64,000 nucleotides of DNA from JAJFFW01 sp963922595 (lineage in GTDB: Bacteria; Pseudomonadota; Alphaproteobacteria; Caulobacterales; Parvularculaceae). This document shows, piece after piece, positions 23,517 through 33,530 of the stretch. The DNA lies in contig CAWUIM010000009.1 in the NCBI GenBank assembly GCA_963922595.1, positions 1 through 64,000 on the forward strand, written 5' to 3'. Each line of letters begins with the position of its first letter. The first letter of the stretch is position 1. Below the pieces are notes generated by a model. The model was not told the origin of the DNA. It made no database searches and was given only the letters and a program-made list of their open reading frames with translations. A program made the position numbers and the translations under genes.

Positions 23517-23920
23517 GCCGCCTCTCCGCCGCGCAGGAGGTTGTTCACCTCGACCCTCTCCGCCTCAAAGGCGTCCTTCAGGATCGGCACAGAAAGCTCC
23601 GGCTTCGCATCGCCGCACATGAAAACGTCGAGCGCCGCATAACCGCGCTCCGGCCAGGTGTGGATTGAGATATGGCTTTCAGACAGCACCGCGACGCCCG
23701 AGACGCCGTTCGGTTCGAACGCATGCAGATGAATGTGCAGGAGCGTCGCCCCGCACGCTTCGATGCACGCGAGAAAAGCTCTTTCAATCGCCGCCTGATC
23801 GTCGAGGTTTTTCGCGCCGTAAAGATCGATAATCAGGTGCCGGCCCGCATATTCCTTACCATCCACGGCGATGAAGTGATCGAGCGGCTTTGTGTTTGGC
23901 GTTTCAGCGTCAAACCCCAT
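23513..23920 (-). CDS. speD: S-adenosylmethionine decarboxylase proenzyme
   Basis: Provides decarboxylated S-adenosylmethionine for spermidine synthesis. A 135-residue short prokaryotic-type proenzyme. The self-cleavage site is SESHISIHTWPE, in which the first Ser of the cleaved Glu-Ser pair becomes the pyruvoyl group, and the active-site Cys lies in FMCGDAKPE. The N-terminal 15 residues precede HLIIDLYGA. The start overlaps the decarboxylase gene by 11 bases and its end overlaps speE by four. Its position between decarboxylase and synthase matches its pathway role. Confidence 0.95.
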   Translation of the reverse strand: MGFDAETPNTKPLDHFIAVDGKEYAGRHLIIDLYGAKNLDDQAAIERAFLACIEACGATLLHIHLHAFEPNGVSGVAVLSESHISIHTWPERGYAALDVFMCGDAKPELSVPILKDAFEAERVEVNNLLRGGEAA

Positions 23921-25118
23921 AACGCGGCTCCTTCACGGTCGCTAATTCGTTTTCGTTCGCCACATCGCTTGCGGGCGCCGGGCGGCCGGCTGCAGCGCTA
24001 TCGCGCACAATCACTGTTTCATATGGACCGCCGAAACCGTTGAAGCCGGTCGCCATCGCGGCGCCATAAGCGCCAAGACTGCCGATTTCGAGATAATCGC
24101 CGGCGGCGACGCTTGCGGGCAGCGCAAACGGTCCCTCCATGCGGTCAAGATCATCGCAGGTGGGGCCGTAAAAACTGAACGGTTCTTCCGGCGCTTCGCC
24201 ATCGGCGTCCAAAAGACGCGCCGGAAACGGCCAGTTCAAATGCGCCGCGTCGAAGAGAGCGCCGTACGCGCCGTCATTGATGTAAAGATCGCGCTCTTTG
24301 CGCGCGTCAACGCGCACGACGAGCGACGCGGCCTGTGCGCTCAACGCCCGCCCTGGCTCGCACCAGAGCGCGCAGTTTTCCGCGACCAGCATCGCCTCAA
24401 ACCGGGCGGCGATGGCGGCGATAAAGTCCTCCAGCGGCGGCGGCGTCATGCCCGGATAAGCAACCGGAAATCCGCCGCCCACATCGAGGACGTCAACGAT
24501 AACGCCGGCCTCAACGATGGTCTTCTCCACCGCATCGATGGCTTCTGTGAACGCAGCGGGCGCCATCGCCTGGCTGCCCACGTGGAAAGCGACGCCGAGG
24601 CGCGCAGCCGCCTGACGCGTCCGGCGCATCAAGGCCACCGCCTCTTCGCCAACCGCGCCGAACTTGCGCGCCAGAGAAATCTTCGCATGGTCGCTGGAAA
24701 CGCCATGACGCACACAGAGCGTTAGGTCCCGGGCGCCGTCCGTGGCGTCAAGGATTTTTGTGAGCTCTTCATCCGTGTCGAGCGCAAAGATGCTGACGCC
24801 ATGCGCGCCATAAGCTTCTCGGATCGCCGCCGCCGACTTGATCGGGTGCATGTAGGCGATTTCCGCATCCGGAAAGCGCGCCGCGATGAGCCGGACCTCG
24901 GCGATCGACGCCGCCTCAAAGCGCGTGACGCCGCCTTCATAGAGCGCGTCCAGCAGCCACGGCGCCGGATTGGCTTTGACCGCATAAAAGGTCTCACCGG
25001 GAAAGCGATCGGCGAACCAGCGCGCAGCGGCCTCGGCCACGGGCGGCCGGGCGCAAAAAACCGGGTTTTCGGGGTGAAGTCGGGTGGCTACGTCCCTAGC
25101 GTCTTTGTAGTTGTCCAC
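23910..25118 (-). CDS. PLP-dependent decarboxylase, probable ornithine decarboxylase (fold III)
   Basis: Makes putrescine by decarboxylating ornithine. A 402-residue alanine-racemase-fold enzyme: the PLP lysine is in YAVKANPAP (about 47), the Gly-rich phosphate loop in DVGGGFPVAYPG, the conserved EPGRALS loop is present, and the second-subunit Cys is in YGPTCDDLDR. The INDGAYGALFDAAH segment is the substrate-specificity helix region. Ornithine fits the overlap with speD and speE, but a downstream agmatinase leaves arginine possible. The start is GTG at 25118, with GGAG ten bases upstream and an overlapping upstream frame. Confidence 0.9.
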   Translation of the reverse strand: MDNYKDARDVATRLHPENPVFCARPPVAEAAARWFADRFPGETFYAVKANPAPWLLDALYEGGVTRFEAASIAEVRLIAARFPDAEIAYMHPIKSAAAIREAYGAHGVSIFALDTDEELTKILDATDGARDLTLCVRHGVSSDHAKISLARKFGAVGEEAVALMRRTRQAAARLGVAFHVGSQAMAPAAFTEAIDAVEKTIVEAGVIVDVLDVGGGFPVAYPGMTPPPLEDFIAAIAARFEAMLVAENCALWCEPGRALSAQAASLVVRVDARKERDLYINDGAYGALFDAAHLNWPFPARLLDADGEAPEEPFSFYGPTCDDLDRMEGPFALPASVAAGDYLEIGSLGAYGAAMATGFNGFGGPYETVIVRDSAAAGRPAPASDVANENELATVKEPRYGV

Positions 25119-25162
25119 CTCATGGGAACTCCATCTAAGGGCGCGCCGGCGGTACGAACCAT
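25088..25162 (-). other. 24-codon upstream frame overlapping the decarboxylase start
   Basis: An ATG at 25162 opens a frame (MVRTAGAPLDGVPMRW...) that runs across the GTG start of the decarboxylase and stops at 25088. A second ATG inside it (25123) has the GTG at +5 in another frame. Ribosomes translating this frame would pass over the polyamine operon start, so it could be a leader peptide. The pattern may be chance, since the frame is short. Confidence 0.25.
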
Positions 25163-25264
25163 TTGAGGCCAGCGAGTCACGTTAAACGAATGCCAGCCCC
25201 ACGAGAGGATCCCGGACTTGGCGTCGGAAGCGCGGAAATAGGGACAGTTCCCTGGCTTGTAAAG

Positions 25265-25293
25265 AAAAAATCGCCGCGCGGGCGGCGATTTTT
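25265..25293 (-). terminator. Intrinsic terminator after the thioredoxin-like lipoprotein gene
   Basis: A perfect stem (AAAATCGCCGC / GCGGCGATTTT with a short CGC-type loop) flanked by A and T runs. On the minus strand it ends in TTTTTT and lies 26 bases past the stop of the lipoprotein gene. The polyamine operon leader starts on its other side. Confidence 0.85.
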
Positions 25294-25318
25294 CGCGATT
25301 TGATTCAAGCTGCGGCGT

Positions 25319-25753
25319 TCAGGCGACAGACTTCTCCATGGCCGCTTTCAACTCGTCTTCGGAAAGCTCCTTGCGCAAGTCGGCCACGACGCTTTTGGTC
25401 TCCATATCCACAAGCAAAATGATCCCGGTCTTCACATCACCTTCCAGATGGTCGCGCACCGCGTCGCCGACACCCAGCTTTTCCGCCGCCGCATAAAACG
25501 CGTCCTTGTCCCGGTCGGTGTAATCCATGGTGATGTGCTGAAGGCCATCGATCGGGCCGTCAATTTTCACCTCGGTCAGCTTCGGTTCGATGATCTTGCA
25601 GGACGAACACCAGTCCGCGCGGATCAGCACGGCGGCGACGCGCGTGTCTTCAGCGATGGATACAGTTTTGACGTCAGGCACAGATGTTTTGGCGATCTCG
25701 TCAGAACAGGCGGCCAGCACCGCGGCGGCGACGGCGATGAATAAAAAACGCAT
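25319..25753 (-). CDS. Thioredoxin-like lipoprotein
   Basis: A 144-residue exported redox-type protein. Residues 1-17 form a lipoprotein signal ending AAC, so it should be lipid-anchored in the periplasm. The thioredoxin fold follows, with the active-site motif WCSSC (about residue 45) after a beta strand AAVLIRAD. A typical TlpA/DsbE-like proline loop is hard to see (VKTGIILLVD near 118). It may reduce or oxidise exported thiols; direction cannot be inferred. The ATG at 25753 is preceded by AGAGGAGAG; an upstream in-frame start at 25834 is not supported. Confidence 0.85.
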   Translation of the reverse strand: MRFLFIAVAAAVLAACSDEIAKTSVPDVKTVSIAEDTRVAAVLIRADWCSSCKIIEPKLTEVKIDGPIDGLQHITMDYTDRDKDAFYAAAEKLGVGDAVRDHLEGDVKTGIILLVDMETKSVVADLRKELSEDELKAAMEKSVA

Positions 25754-25844
25754 GATATAGCTCTCCTCTATGTGCTTGGCGGGGTCATAGCACGAGGGCG
25801 AACGGCGGCGCGCATCACGCTTGCGTGAGAGCAAACCGCCAATG

Positions 25845-25870
25845 AAAAAAGCGGCCGAAGCCGCTTTGTT
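25845..25870 (-). terminator. Intrinsic terminator of rpoD
   Basis: On the minus strand: AAGCGGC, a TTCG loop, GCCGCTT and then a T run. The UUCG tetraloop makes a very stable hairpin. It lies 22 bases after the rpoD stop codon. Confidence 0.9.
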
Positions 25871-25892
25871 CCTTAACCAGTAAACACCGGCG

Positions 25893-27890
<1,998 letters not shown>

Positions 27891-28002
27891 GCTTTGTCTT
27901 CGCCTTACCTAAACCCAGCGTCTCTAATCGGAGTGTCTCTGAATGGAGCGCCCTTAAATCCACTGTCCATGATCGCGCCCCGGCCCTTTCAGAAGCGCTT
28001 CA

Positions 28003-29946
28003 CTATCTCTTCTTCTTACGCTCGACCGTCGCCCGCATTCGGTCGAGCCGGTCCAGCAATTCCTCACTCGACACGCCGCCGCCGGCGTCGCGATGATTGC
28101 TCGAGCCCGAATTCAACAATTCCTCTCTCGCCGTCACCGCAGCTTTCCAAACCCCTTCACCATCTGTGAAACTCTGAGAGGCGGTTTCCGTTAGCTCCAT
28201 ACGCGCGTTTGTCGCGATAAGATGATGCCTAAGCGCGTCGCTCCAGCCCCATTCAACCTCGTCCATCTCAGCATCAGGTCGCAGGAACGATTGTTTATTG
28301 AGCGTTTCATCGCCGAGGATGCGCTCCAGAGTGTCCGACGCCTGAGTCTCATGCAAATGGCGTTTCAGGCCGGGACTGTCAAGGCCCGGATTGGCTGAAA
28401 GCGCCGCAATTGCGGCGTTCAGGAGCCCGTCGAGGGCCAAATCGCTGAGGCGCAGGTCTAAAAACGCGTCTTCCTGGCGCTCCATAAGGCTCGGATGCTG
28501 AATCAGCGCGCAAACGAGGGTGGCTTCGCGCGACCAGCTCGAGGGTGCGCCGCGGCGTTTCAGGCTGGCGCTGGCGCGCGGTTCCGGCTTGAAAAAGCTG
28601 TTCCAGCGGCCCGCGCCTCCTGTCCGGGCGCGGTAAGGAATTCCGCCCGTCTGAGTTTTTGTCCTGGCCGGCGGCGCGAATTCCTCCTCAAGGCGCGCGG
28701 CGAGGTAGCGGCCATAGGCGCCCCGCACGTCGTTGTCGGCGATGCCTTTGACGAGCGTGCGCAAATGCGTGCGCAAGGCGGCGCGGCGTTCGGGCGTGTC
28801 GAGGGGACGCGCTTCGGTTTCGCGCCGCCACAAGACTTCGGCGAGCGGCGCCGCTTTTTCAAGAACGTCGCGAAACGCAGCAGCGCCCTTGTCCCGCACC
28901 AAATCATCCGGATCCTGCCCCTCCGGCAAGAACGCGAACAAAAGCGACTTGCCCGGCTTCAGCATCGGCAACGCTCTGTCCACGGACCGGTGCGCGGCGC
29001 CGACGCCCGCCCGGTCACCGTCAAAACACAGGATCGGCTCATCGCTCGCCCGCCAAAGAAGCGTGATCTGGGCTTCGGTCAACGCCGTTCCGAGCGGCGC
29101 CACGGCGCGCTTGATCCCCGCGCCCCACAGCGCGACGACGTCCATATACCCTTCGCACACGATTAAAGGCGCTTTTTCATCCGCCGCCGCCGCGCGCGCC
29201 GGACCGAGATTGTAAAGGACATTGCTCTTGTGAAAGAGCGGCGTTTCCGGCGAGTTCAGATATTTCGCGCGCGCATTGGGATTAAGCGCGCGCCCGCCGA
29301 ATGCAATGACCCGTTCGCGCGCGCCGGTGATCGGGAACATCACGCGGTTGCGGAAGCGGTCGTAGGACGGCCCGCCATCCTCCGGCTTAATGACGAGGCC
29401 AGCCTCGATCAACACATGCTCAGCGAAGCCCTTATTGATGAGATAGTCTTTCAACGCCGTGCGCGTTCCAGGCGCATAGCCGATCCGGAAGGCCGCGATC
29501 TGTTCGGGCGTGACGCCCCGGCCCTGAAGATAGTCTGCTGCGGCGCGTCCTTCCGCCCGGCCGAGCATCGCAGAAAAGAACCCCGCGGCCGCATCGCAGG
29601 CTTCCGCGAGCCCCACCTGGGCGCGCGCGCGTTCGGCATCCCGCGGATCGTCGCGCGGCAATTCCATGCCCGCCTCTTCCGCCAACCGCTCCACCGCTTC
29701 GTAAAAGCTAAGGTTCTGGGTCTCCTGCAGGAACGAAATGACGTCGCCATGCTTGCCCGAGGAAAAGCAGTGATAAAACCCCTTCTGGTCGTTGACGAAA
29801 AAGGACGGCGTCTTTTCTTTTGTGAACGGCGAAAGCCCAGCGAATTCATTGCCCTGCTTCTTCAATTTCATGTGCCGCCCGATCACGTCCGACGGCCGAA
29901 GGCGTGATTTGAGCTCGTCAAGGAAATCAGGGGTGAAACGGGGCAT
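28003..29946 (-). CDS. dnaG: DNA primase with degenerate zinc domain
   Basis: Synthesises RNA primers for replication. It has 647 residues: N-terminal zinc-domain fold (1-100), TOPRIM catalytic core (VCEGYMDVVAL, FDGDRAG) and a C-terminal helicase-interaction domain. The zinc ligands are largely missing: the expected C-x2-H...C-x2-C reads LSPFTKEK...HCFSSGK, leaving only Cys60 of the four positions. Some alphaproteobacterial primases share this loss; E. coli DnaG keeps all four. The ATG at 29946 fits the family N-terminus. It precedes rpoD by 112 bases, the usual macromolecular-synthesis pairing without rpsU. Confidence 0.97.
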   Translation of the reverse strand: MPRFTPDFLDELKSRLRPSDVIGRHMKLKKQGNEFAGLSPFTKEKTPSFFVNDQKGFYHCFSSGKHGDVISFLQETQNLSFYEAVERLAEEAGMELPRDDPRDAERARAQVGLAEACDAAAGFFSAMLGRAEGRAAADYLQGRGVTPEQIAAFRIGYAPGTRTALKDYLINKGFAEHVLIEAGLVIKPEDGGPSYDRFRNRVMFPITGARERVIAFGGRALNPNARAKYLNSPETPLFHKSNVLYNLGPARAAAADEKAPLIVCEGYMDVVALWGAGIKRAVAPLGTALTEAQITLLWRASDEPILCFDGDRAGVGAAHRSVDRALPMLKPGKSLLFAFLPEGQDPDDLVRDKGAAAFRDVLEKAAPLAEVLWRRETEARPLDTPERRAALRTHLRTLVKGIADNDVRGAYGRYLAARLEEEFAPPARTKTQTGGIPYRARTGGAGRWNSFFKPEPRASASLKRRGAPSSWSREATLVCALIQHPSLMERQEDAFLDLRLSDLALDGLLNAAIAALSANPGLDSPGLKRHLHETQASDTLERILGDETLNKQSFLRPDAEMDEVEWGWSDALRHHLIATNARMELTETASQSFTDGEGVWKAAVTAREELLNSGSSNHRDAGGGVSSEELLDRLDRMRATVERKKKR

Positions 29947-30166
29947 AGGGCGTATATGGGGCGCGAAATTGAATTGTCACATTAGCCACATTCGCAGCGA
30001 TCTCGATAGTTCCTTTTCCCCGTCGTTTCTCCTCTCTAACGATTTATTTCTCTGCGTTCACCGGGTTGGTTGGCGACGGCAATTGTGAAGGTCCCGACCG
30101 CCTGCGCATTCTTGTCCGGCGGCATATTCCCTCTTACGCTTCACGTGAAATTCTGAGGGAGAAACC

Positions 30167-32227
30167 ATGAAAAACCTGATCCTTGCGGCCGCGATCGCCA
30201 GCGCCGCCGCCTTCTCCGCGCCAACAGAAGCGCGCAATATCGCCCTCACCGACTGGCTGGACTGGGAGCGGGCGGCGAACCCGGAAATCTCCCCGGACGG
30301 CGCGGACATCATTTACACGCGCCGGCGCGTCAACAAATTCGAAGACCGTTGGGATGCGGAGCTCTGGATCATGGATGCGGGCGGCGAAAACCACCGGTTC
30401 CTCACCAAAGGCGGCGGCGTTCAATGGTCTCCCAACGGCGATCGCATCGCTTACATCGATAGCGTGGGCGACGGCGAAAAGGCGCGCGCGCAGTTGTTCG
30501 TCAAGCACATGACGAAAGACGGCCCGAGCTCACAAATCACCCATGACGCTTTTGAGCCGAACAGCTTCAAATGGAGCCCGAACGGCGACTGGATCGCGTT
30601 TCGCGCACAAACCCCGCTCGAAGCGGACTTCAAAATCGCCCTGCCCGAGCGGCCCAAAGGCGCGACCTGGATCGATGATCCAACGGTGGTGGAACGGCTT
30701 CATTATCGGATCGACAGGGTCGGCGCCAAAGACGGGTTCGATCATTTGTTTCTTGCGCCCGCCGACGGCGGCACGCCGCGCCAAATCACGGACGGCAAGT
30801 GGGACGTGGGCGCGCGCTTTTCCGGCATCGACGCCAGCGGCGGACTGCACTGGACGCCGAACGGGAAATCTATCGTCTTTGACGGCGTCTTCGATCCGGC
30901 TGCGGAACTGGAGGGCATGCGTTCGGATATCAATATCGTCAACATTGAGACCGGCGCGCTTCGCAAACTCCAGCCCGAAGAAGGCTTCTGGTCTAACCCC
31001 CGCATTTCGCCGAACGGTGGGCTGATCGCCTATACGGGCAACCGCACCAAAGCGGCAAATTATCCGCCCCAGGAACTTCGCCTGATGACGATCAATGGCG
31101 GCGACGATAAGATCCTGATTGAGGATCTGCCTGATAGCATCAATGAGCTTGAGTGGGCCGCCGACGGCAGCGGGCTCTATTACACCATGAATGCGCGCGG
31201 AACGACGAACCTCTATTTCGTCACGCTCGCCGGCGAAATCCGGCAAGTGACGAACGGCGCGCACCGGTTGAGCGGCTTCGGCGTCAACCGCAACCAGGCG
31301 GCGGCGGTCCTCTCCGCTCCGAAGACCACGCCGAACCTCGTCCGTGTCTCCCTCGATGACGGCCGCCTCAATCAGCTGACGGATTTGAACGCCGATATTC
31401 TTCATGACGTTGCACTCGGCGAGACAGAAGAGATTCTCTATAAGTCCGCTGACGGAACGGACGTGCAGGGATGGATCGTCAAGCCGCCGAATTTCGATGC
31501 CGCGAAAAAGTATCCGCTTGTGCTCTCCATCCATGGCGGTCCCCACGCCATGTATGGCCTGAATTTCAATTTCCGTTTTCATGAGTTCGCATCGAAGGGC
31601 TATGTGGTCCTGTACACGAACCCGCGCGGCTCAACGGGCTATGGCGGGGCGTTCGCCAATGCGATCGACAATGCGTATCCCGGCCGCGCCGACTATGAAG
31701 ACCTCATGGGCGGCGTCGATGCGCTTTTGGAAAAAGGCATGGTCGACAAAGACCGCCTGTTCGTCACTGGATGTTCCGGCGGCGGTGTTCTCACGTCGTG
31801 GACCGTTACGCAGACCGACCGCTTCGCCGCGGCGGCTGCGCTTTGCCCGGTGATCAACTGGATCTCGTTTTCCGGCCAGGCCGACATCGGCCGCTGGTCG
31901 TTCGCGCGCTTCCGGCCGTTCTACTGGGAAGACCCGACGAAATGGCTGGAGCACTCGCCGATCATGCATGTGCAGAAGGTGAAGACGCCGACATTGCTGA
32001 TGACCGGCGATAAGGACTTGCGTACGCCACTGGCCCAGGCGGAAGAATTCTACGCGGCGTTAAAAATGCTCGGCGTGCCGACGAAGCTCATCGCCATGCG
32101 CAATGAATATCACGGCACCACGAGCGTTCCATCCAACATGCTGCGCACGCAACTCTATCTGCAGCAATGGTTCGCCGATTACGGCGGCGTGCCGCTGGAT
32201 GAGCCGTCAGAGGAGAGCGACGAGTAA
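30167..32227 (+). CDS. S9 family serine peptidase (prolyl oligopeptidase/acylaminoacyl peptidase type)
   Basis: A 686-residue exported peptidase that probably degrades peptides in the periplasm. Residues 1-22 are a signal peptide (ending TEA). A seven-bladed propeller occupies about 25-430 (repeats such as WSPNGDRIAYI, WSPNGDWIAFR, WTPNGKSIVFD). The alpha/beta hydrolase domain holds the Ser in VTGCSGGGVLT (about 537), the Asp in MTGDKDLRTP and the His in NEYHGT. A strong ribosome-binding site (GAGGGAGA) precedes the ATG. It is on the opposite strand to dnaG, splitting the usual dnaG and yqeY neighbours. Confidence 0.95.
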   Translation: MKNLILAAAIASAAAFSAPTEARNIALTDWLDWERAANPEISPDGADIIYTRRRVNKFEDRWDAELWIMDAGGENHRFLTKGGGVQWSPNGDRIAYIDSVGDGEKARAQLFVKHMTKDGPSSQITHDAFEPNSFKWSPNGDWIAFRAQTPLEADFKIALPERPKGATWIDDPTVVERLHYRIDRVGAKDGFDHLFLAPADGGTPRQITDGKWDVGARFSGIDASGGLHWTPNGKSIVFDGVFDPAAELEGMRSDINIVNIETGALRKLQPEEGFWSNPRISPNGGLIAYTGNRTKAANYPPQELRLMTINGGDDKILIEDLPDSINELEWAADGSGLYYTMNARGTTNLYFVTLAGEIRQVTNGAHRLSGFGVNRNQAAAVLSAPKTTPNLVRVSLDDGRLNQLTDLNADILHDVALGETEEILYKSADGTDVQGWIVKPPNFDAAKKYPLVLSIHGGPHAMYGLNFNFRFHEFASKGYVVLYTNPRGSTGYGGAFANAIDNAYPGRADYEDLMGGVDALLEKGMVDKDRLFVTGCSGGGVLTSWTVTQTDRFAAAAALCPVINWISFSGQADIGRWSFARFRPFYWEDPTKWLEHSPIMHVQKVKTPTLLMTGDKDLRTPLAQAEEFYAALKMLGVPTKLIAMRNEYHGTTSVPSNMLRTQLYLQQWFADYGGVPLDEPSEESDE

Positions 32228-32259
32228 TTTCCACACCATCATCGACTCCGGAAAACCAA

Positions 32260-32790
32260 GTGGCGCAATCCTTCGAACAAATGCTCACCGGCGGACATCC
32301 GAACTCGCTCGGCAATACCGTCGAGGTCGTGGACCTTGTCTTGTCTGACCCAGAGCGTTTTGACGAACTCTTCGGATGCTACGGCAGCGAAGACGACGTT
32401 GTCCGCTTGCGGACCTCGAATGCGATGAAACGCATTGAGGCTGAGCGCCGCGACCTTCTCGTTCCCTATATCGACCGTTTCATTGATGAGATCGGCACCC
32501 TCGACCAGGCCTCCGCTCAATGGACATTGGCTCAGCTATTCGATCGCCTTTCGGAGGAATTGAGTAAAGACCAGCGAAAAGCGGCGATCGCGATCATGAA
32601 ACGCAACCTCAAAGGTCACGATGACTGGATCGTCCTCAACGCGACCATTGAGACATTGTCAAAGTGGGCGGGGAAAGACGCCGCCCTCGCAAAATGGATA
32701 CGTCCGCACCTTGAACGGCTAAGCAAGGACAGCCGAAAGTCTGTCGCCTCGCGCGCGACCAAGAAGCTCAACGCGCTAAGCACCGGATAA
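32260..32790 (+). CDS. Small HEAT-repeat-like protein
   Basis: A 176-residue all-helical protein. Segments such as GNTVEVVDLVLSDPERFDEL, VRLRTSNAMKRIEAERRDLL and WIVLNATIETLSKWAGKDA repeat every 35-45 residues, as in HEAT or armadillo solenoids, which mediate protein contacts. No enzymatic motif is seen, and there is no signal peptide. The start is probably the GTG at 32260, 33 bases after the peptidase stop, with a weak ribosome-binding site; an ATG at 32281 is possible. It is convergent with yqeY, nine bases away. Function unknown. Confidence 0.8.
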   Translation: MAQSFEQMLTGGHPNSLGNTVEVVDLVLSDPERFDELFGCYGSEDDVVRLRTSNAMKRIEAERRDLLVPYIDRFIDEIGTLDQASAQWTLAQLFDRLSEELSKDQRKAAIAIMKRNLKGHDDWIVLNATIETLSKWAGKDAALAKWIRPHLERLSKDSRKSVASRATKKLNALSTG

Positions 32791-32798
32791 GCAAAGGC

Positions 32799-33257
32799 CT
32801 ACCCCAGCGTCTTCTTCATAATGGCGCCGGCGCGGCCGAAATCCATGGCGCCTTGGTGGCGTTCCTTGAGCGCGGCCATGCATTTGCCCATGTCCTTGAG
32901 GCCGGTCGCCTCCAGCTCTTCGATGACGCTTGAAACGGCGGTTTCGATTTCAGCGTCGTTAAGCTGGCGCGGCATGAACTCGCGGATCACGTCGATCTCG
33001 GCGCGTTCCTGTTCAGCAAGCTCTGGCCGGCAGGCCTTTTCGTAAGTCTCAGAACTTTCTTCGCGCTGCTTCACCATCTTGGTGAGGATCGCCAAAATCT
33101 CTTCGTCGCTCACGCCATTGCAGCGGTCTTCGCTGCGCGCGGCGATGTCTCTGTCCTTGATTGCGGCATTCACCAGACGCAGCGTCGCGACTCTTAGTTT
33201 GTCGTCACGCGCCTTCATGGCGGTCTTCAATGCGTCGTCAATCTGCTGTCGCAACAT
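32799..33257 (-). CDS. yqeY: GatB/YqeY domain protein
   Basis: A 152-residue helical protein of the YqeY family, related to the tRNA-binding tail of GatB (Asp/Glu-tRNA amidotransferase). Conserved traits are the N-terminal amphipathic helix (LRQQIDDALKTAMKARD), LRLVNAAIKDRDI, VSDEEILAILTKMVKQREES and the C-terminal GKCMAALKERHQGAMDFG. The ATG at 33257 follows GGAGA at eight bases. The role is not established; the family probably binds tRNA. It is commonly near dnaG and rpoD and divergent from carA, as here. Confidence 0.93.
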   Translation of the reverse strand: MLRQQIDDALKTAMKARDDKLRVATLRLVNAAIKDRDIAARSEDRCNGVSDEEILAILTKMVKQREESSETYEKACRPELAEQERAEIDVIREFMPRQLNDAEIETAVSSVIEELEATGLKDMGKCMAALKERHQGAMDFGRAGAIMKKTLG

Positions 33258-33363
33258 CTGCGATTCTCCAAAAAGGGCGGCGTCCAGCGGCTTCAGGCGA
33301 AACATCGAGACACCCATATTCTATTGTGTTGATATTGTTTGGCTTTTTAGACCGTTTCGTTTG

Positions 33364-33392
33364 TTGACCGCCTTATGGGTTTCCCCTAGCTT
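33364..33392 (+). promoter_or_regulatory. Sigma-70-type promoter candidate for carA
   Basis: TTGACC (33364-33369) and TAGCTT (33387-33392) with a 17-base spacer, about 140 bases upstream of the carA start in the yqeY-carA divergent gap. The -35 box is strong and the -10 box weak. Judged by eye only. Confidence 0.35.
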
Positions 33393-33530
33393 CCCGTCAA
33401 TTTGCGCGCCGCCCTCAGGTTTATTCCGCATGGGGCCGGTTGCGCTTCAAACACTTGCTCCGCGAAGGCGACGACCGCAACCGCCAGCCGCCATACCGTT
33501 CGAACTCGAAGAATGAAGAGATATTCACCG

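Noticed and set aside
25119..25262. Polyamine-operon leader considered as a known structured RNA motif
   Set aside because: I cannot match it to a specific covariance model by eye; only the upstream frame is reported.
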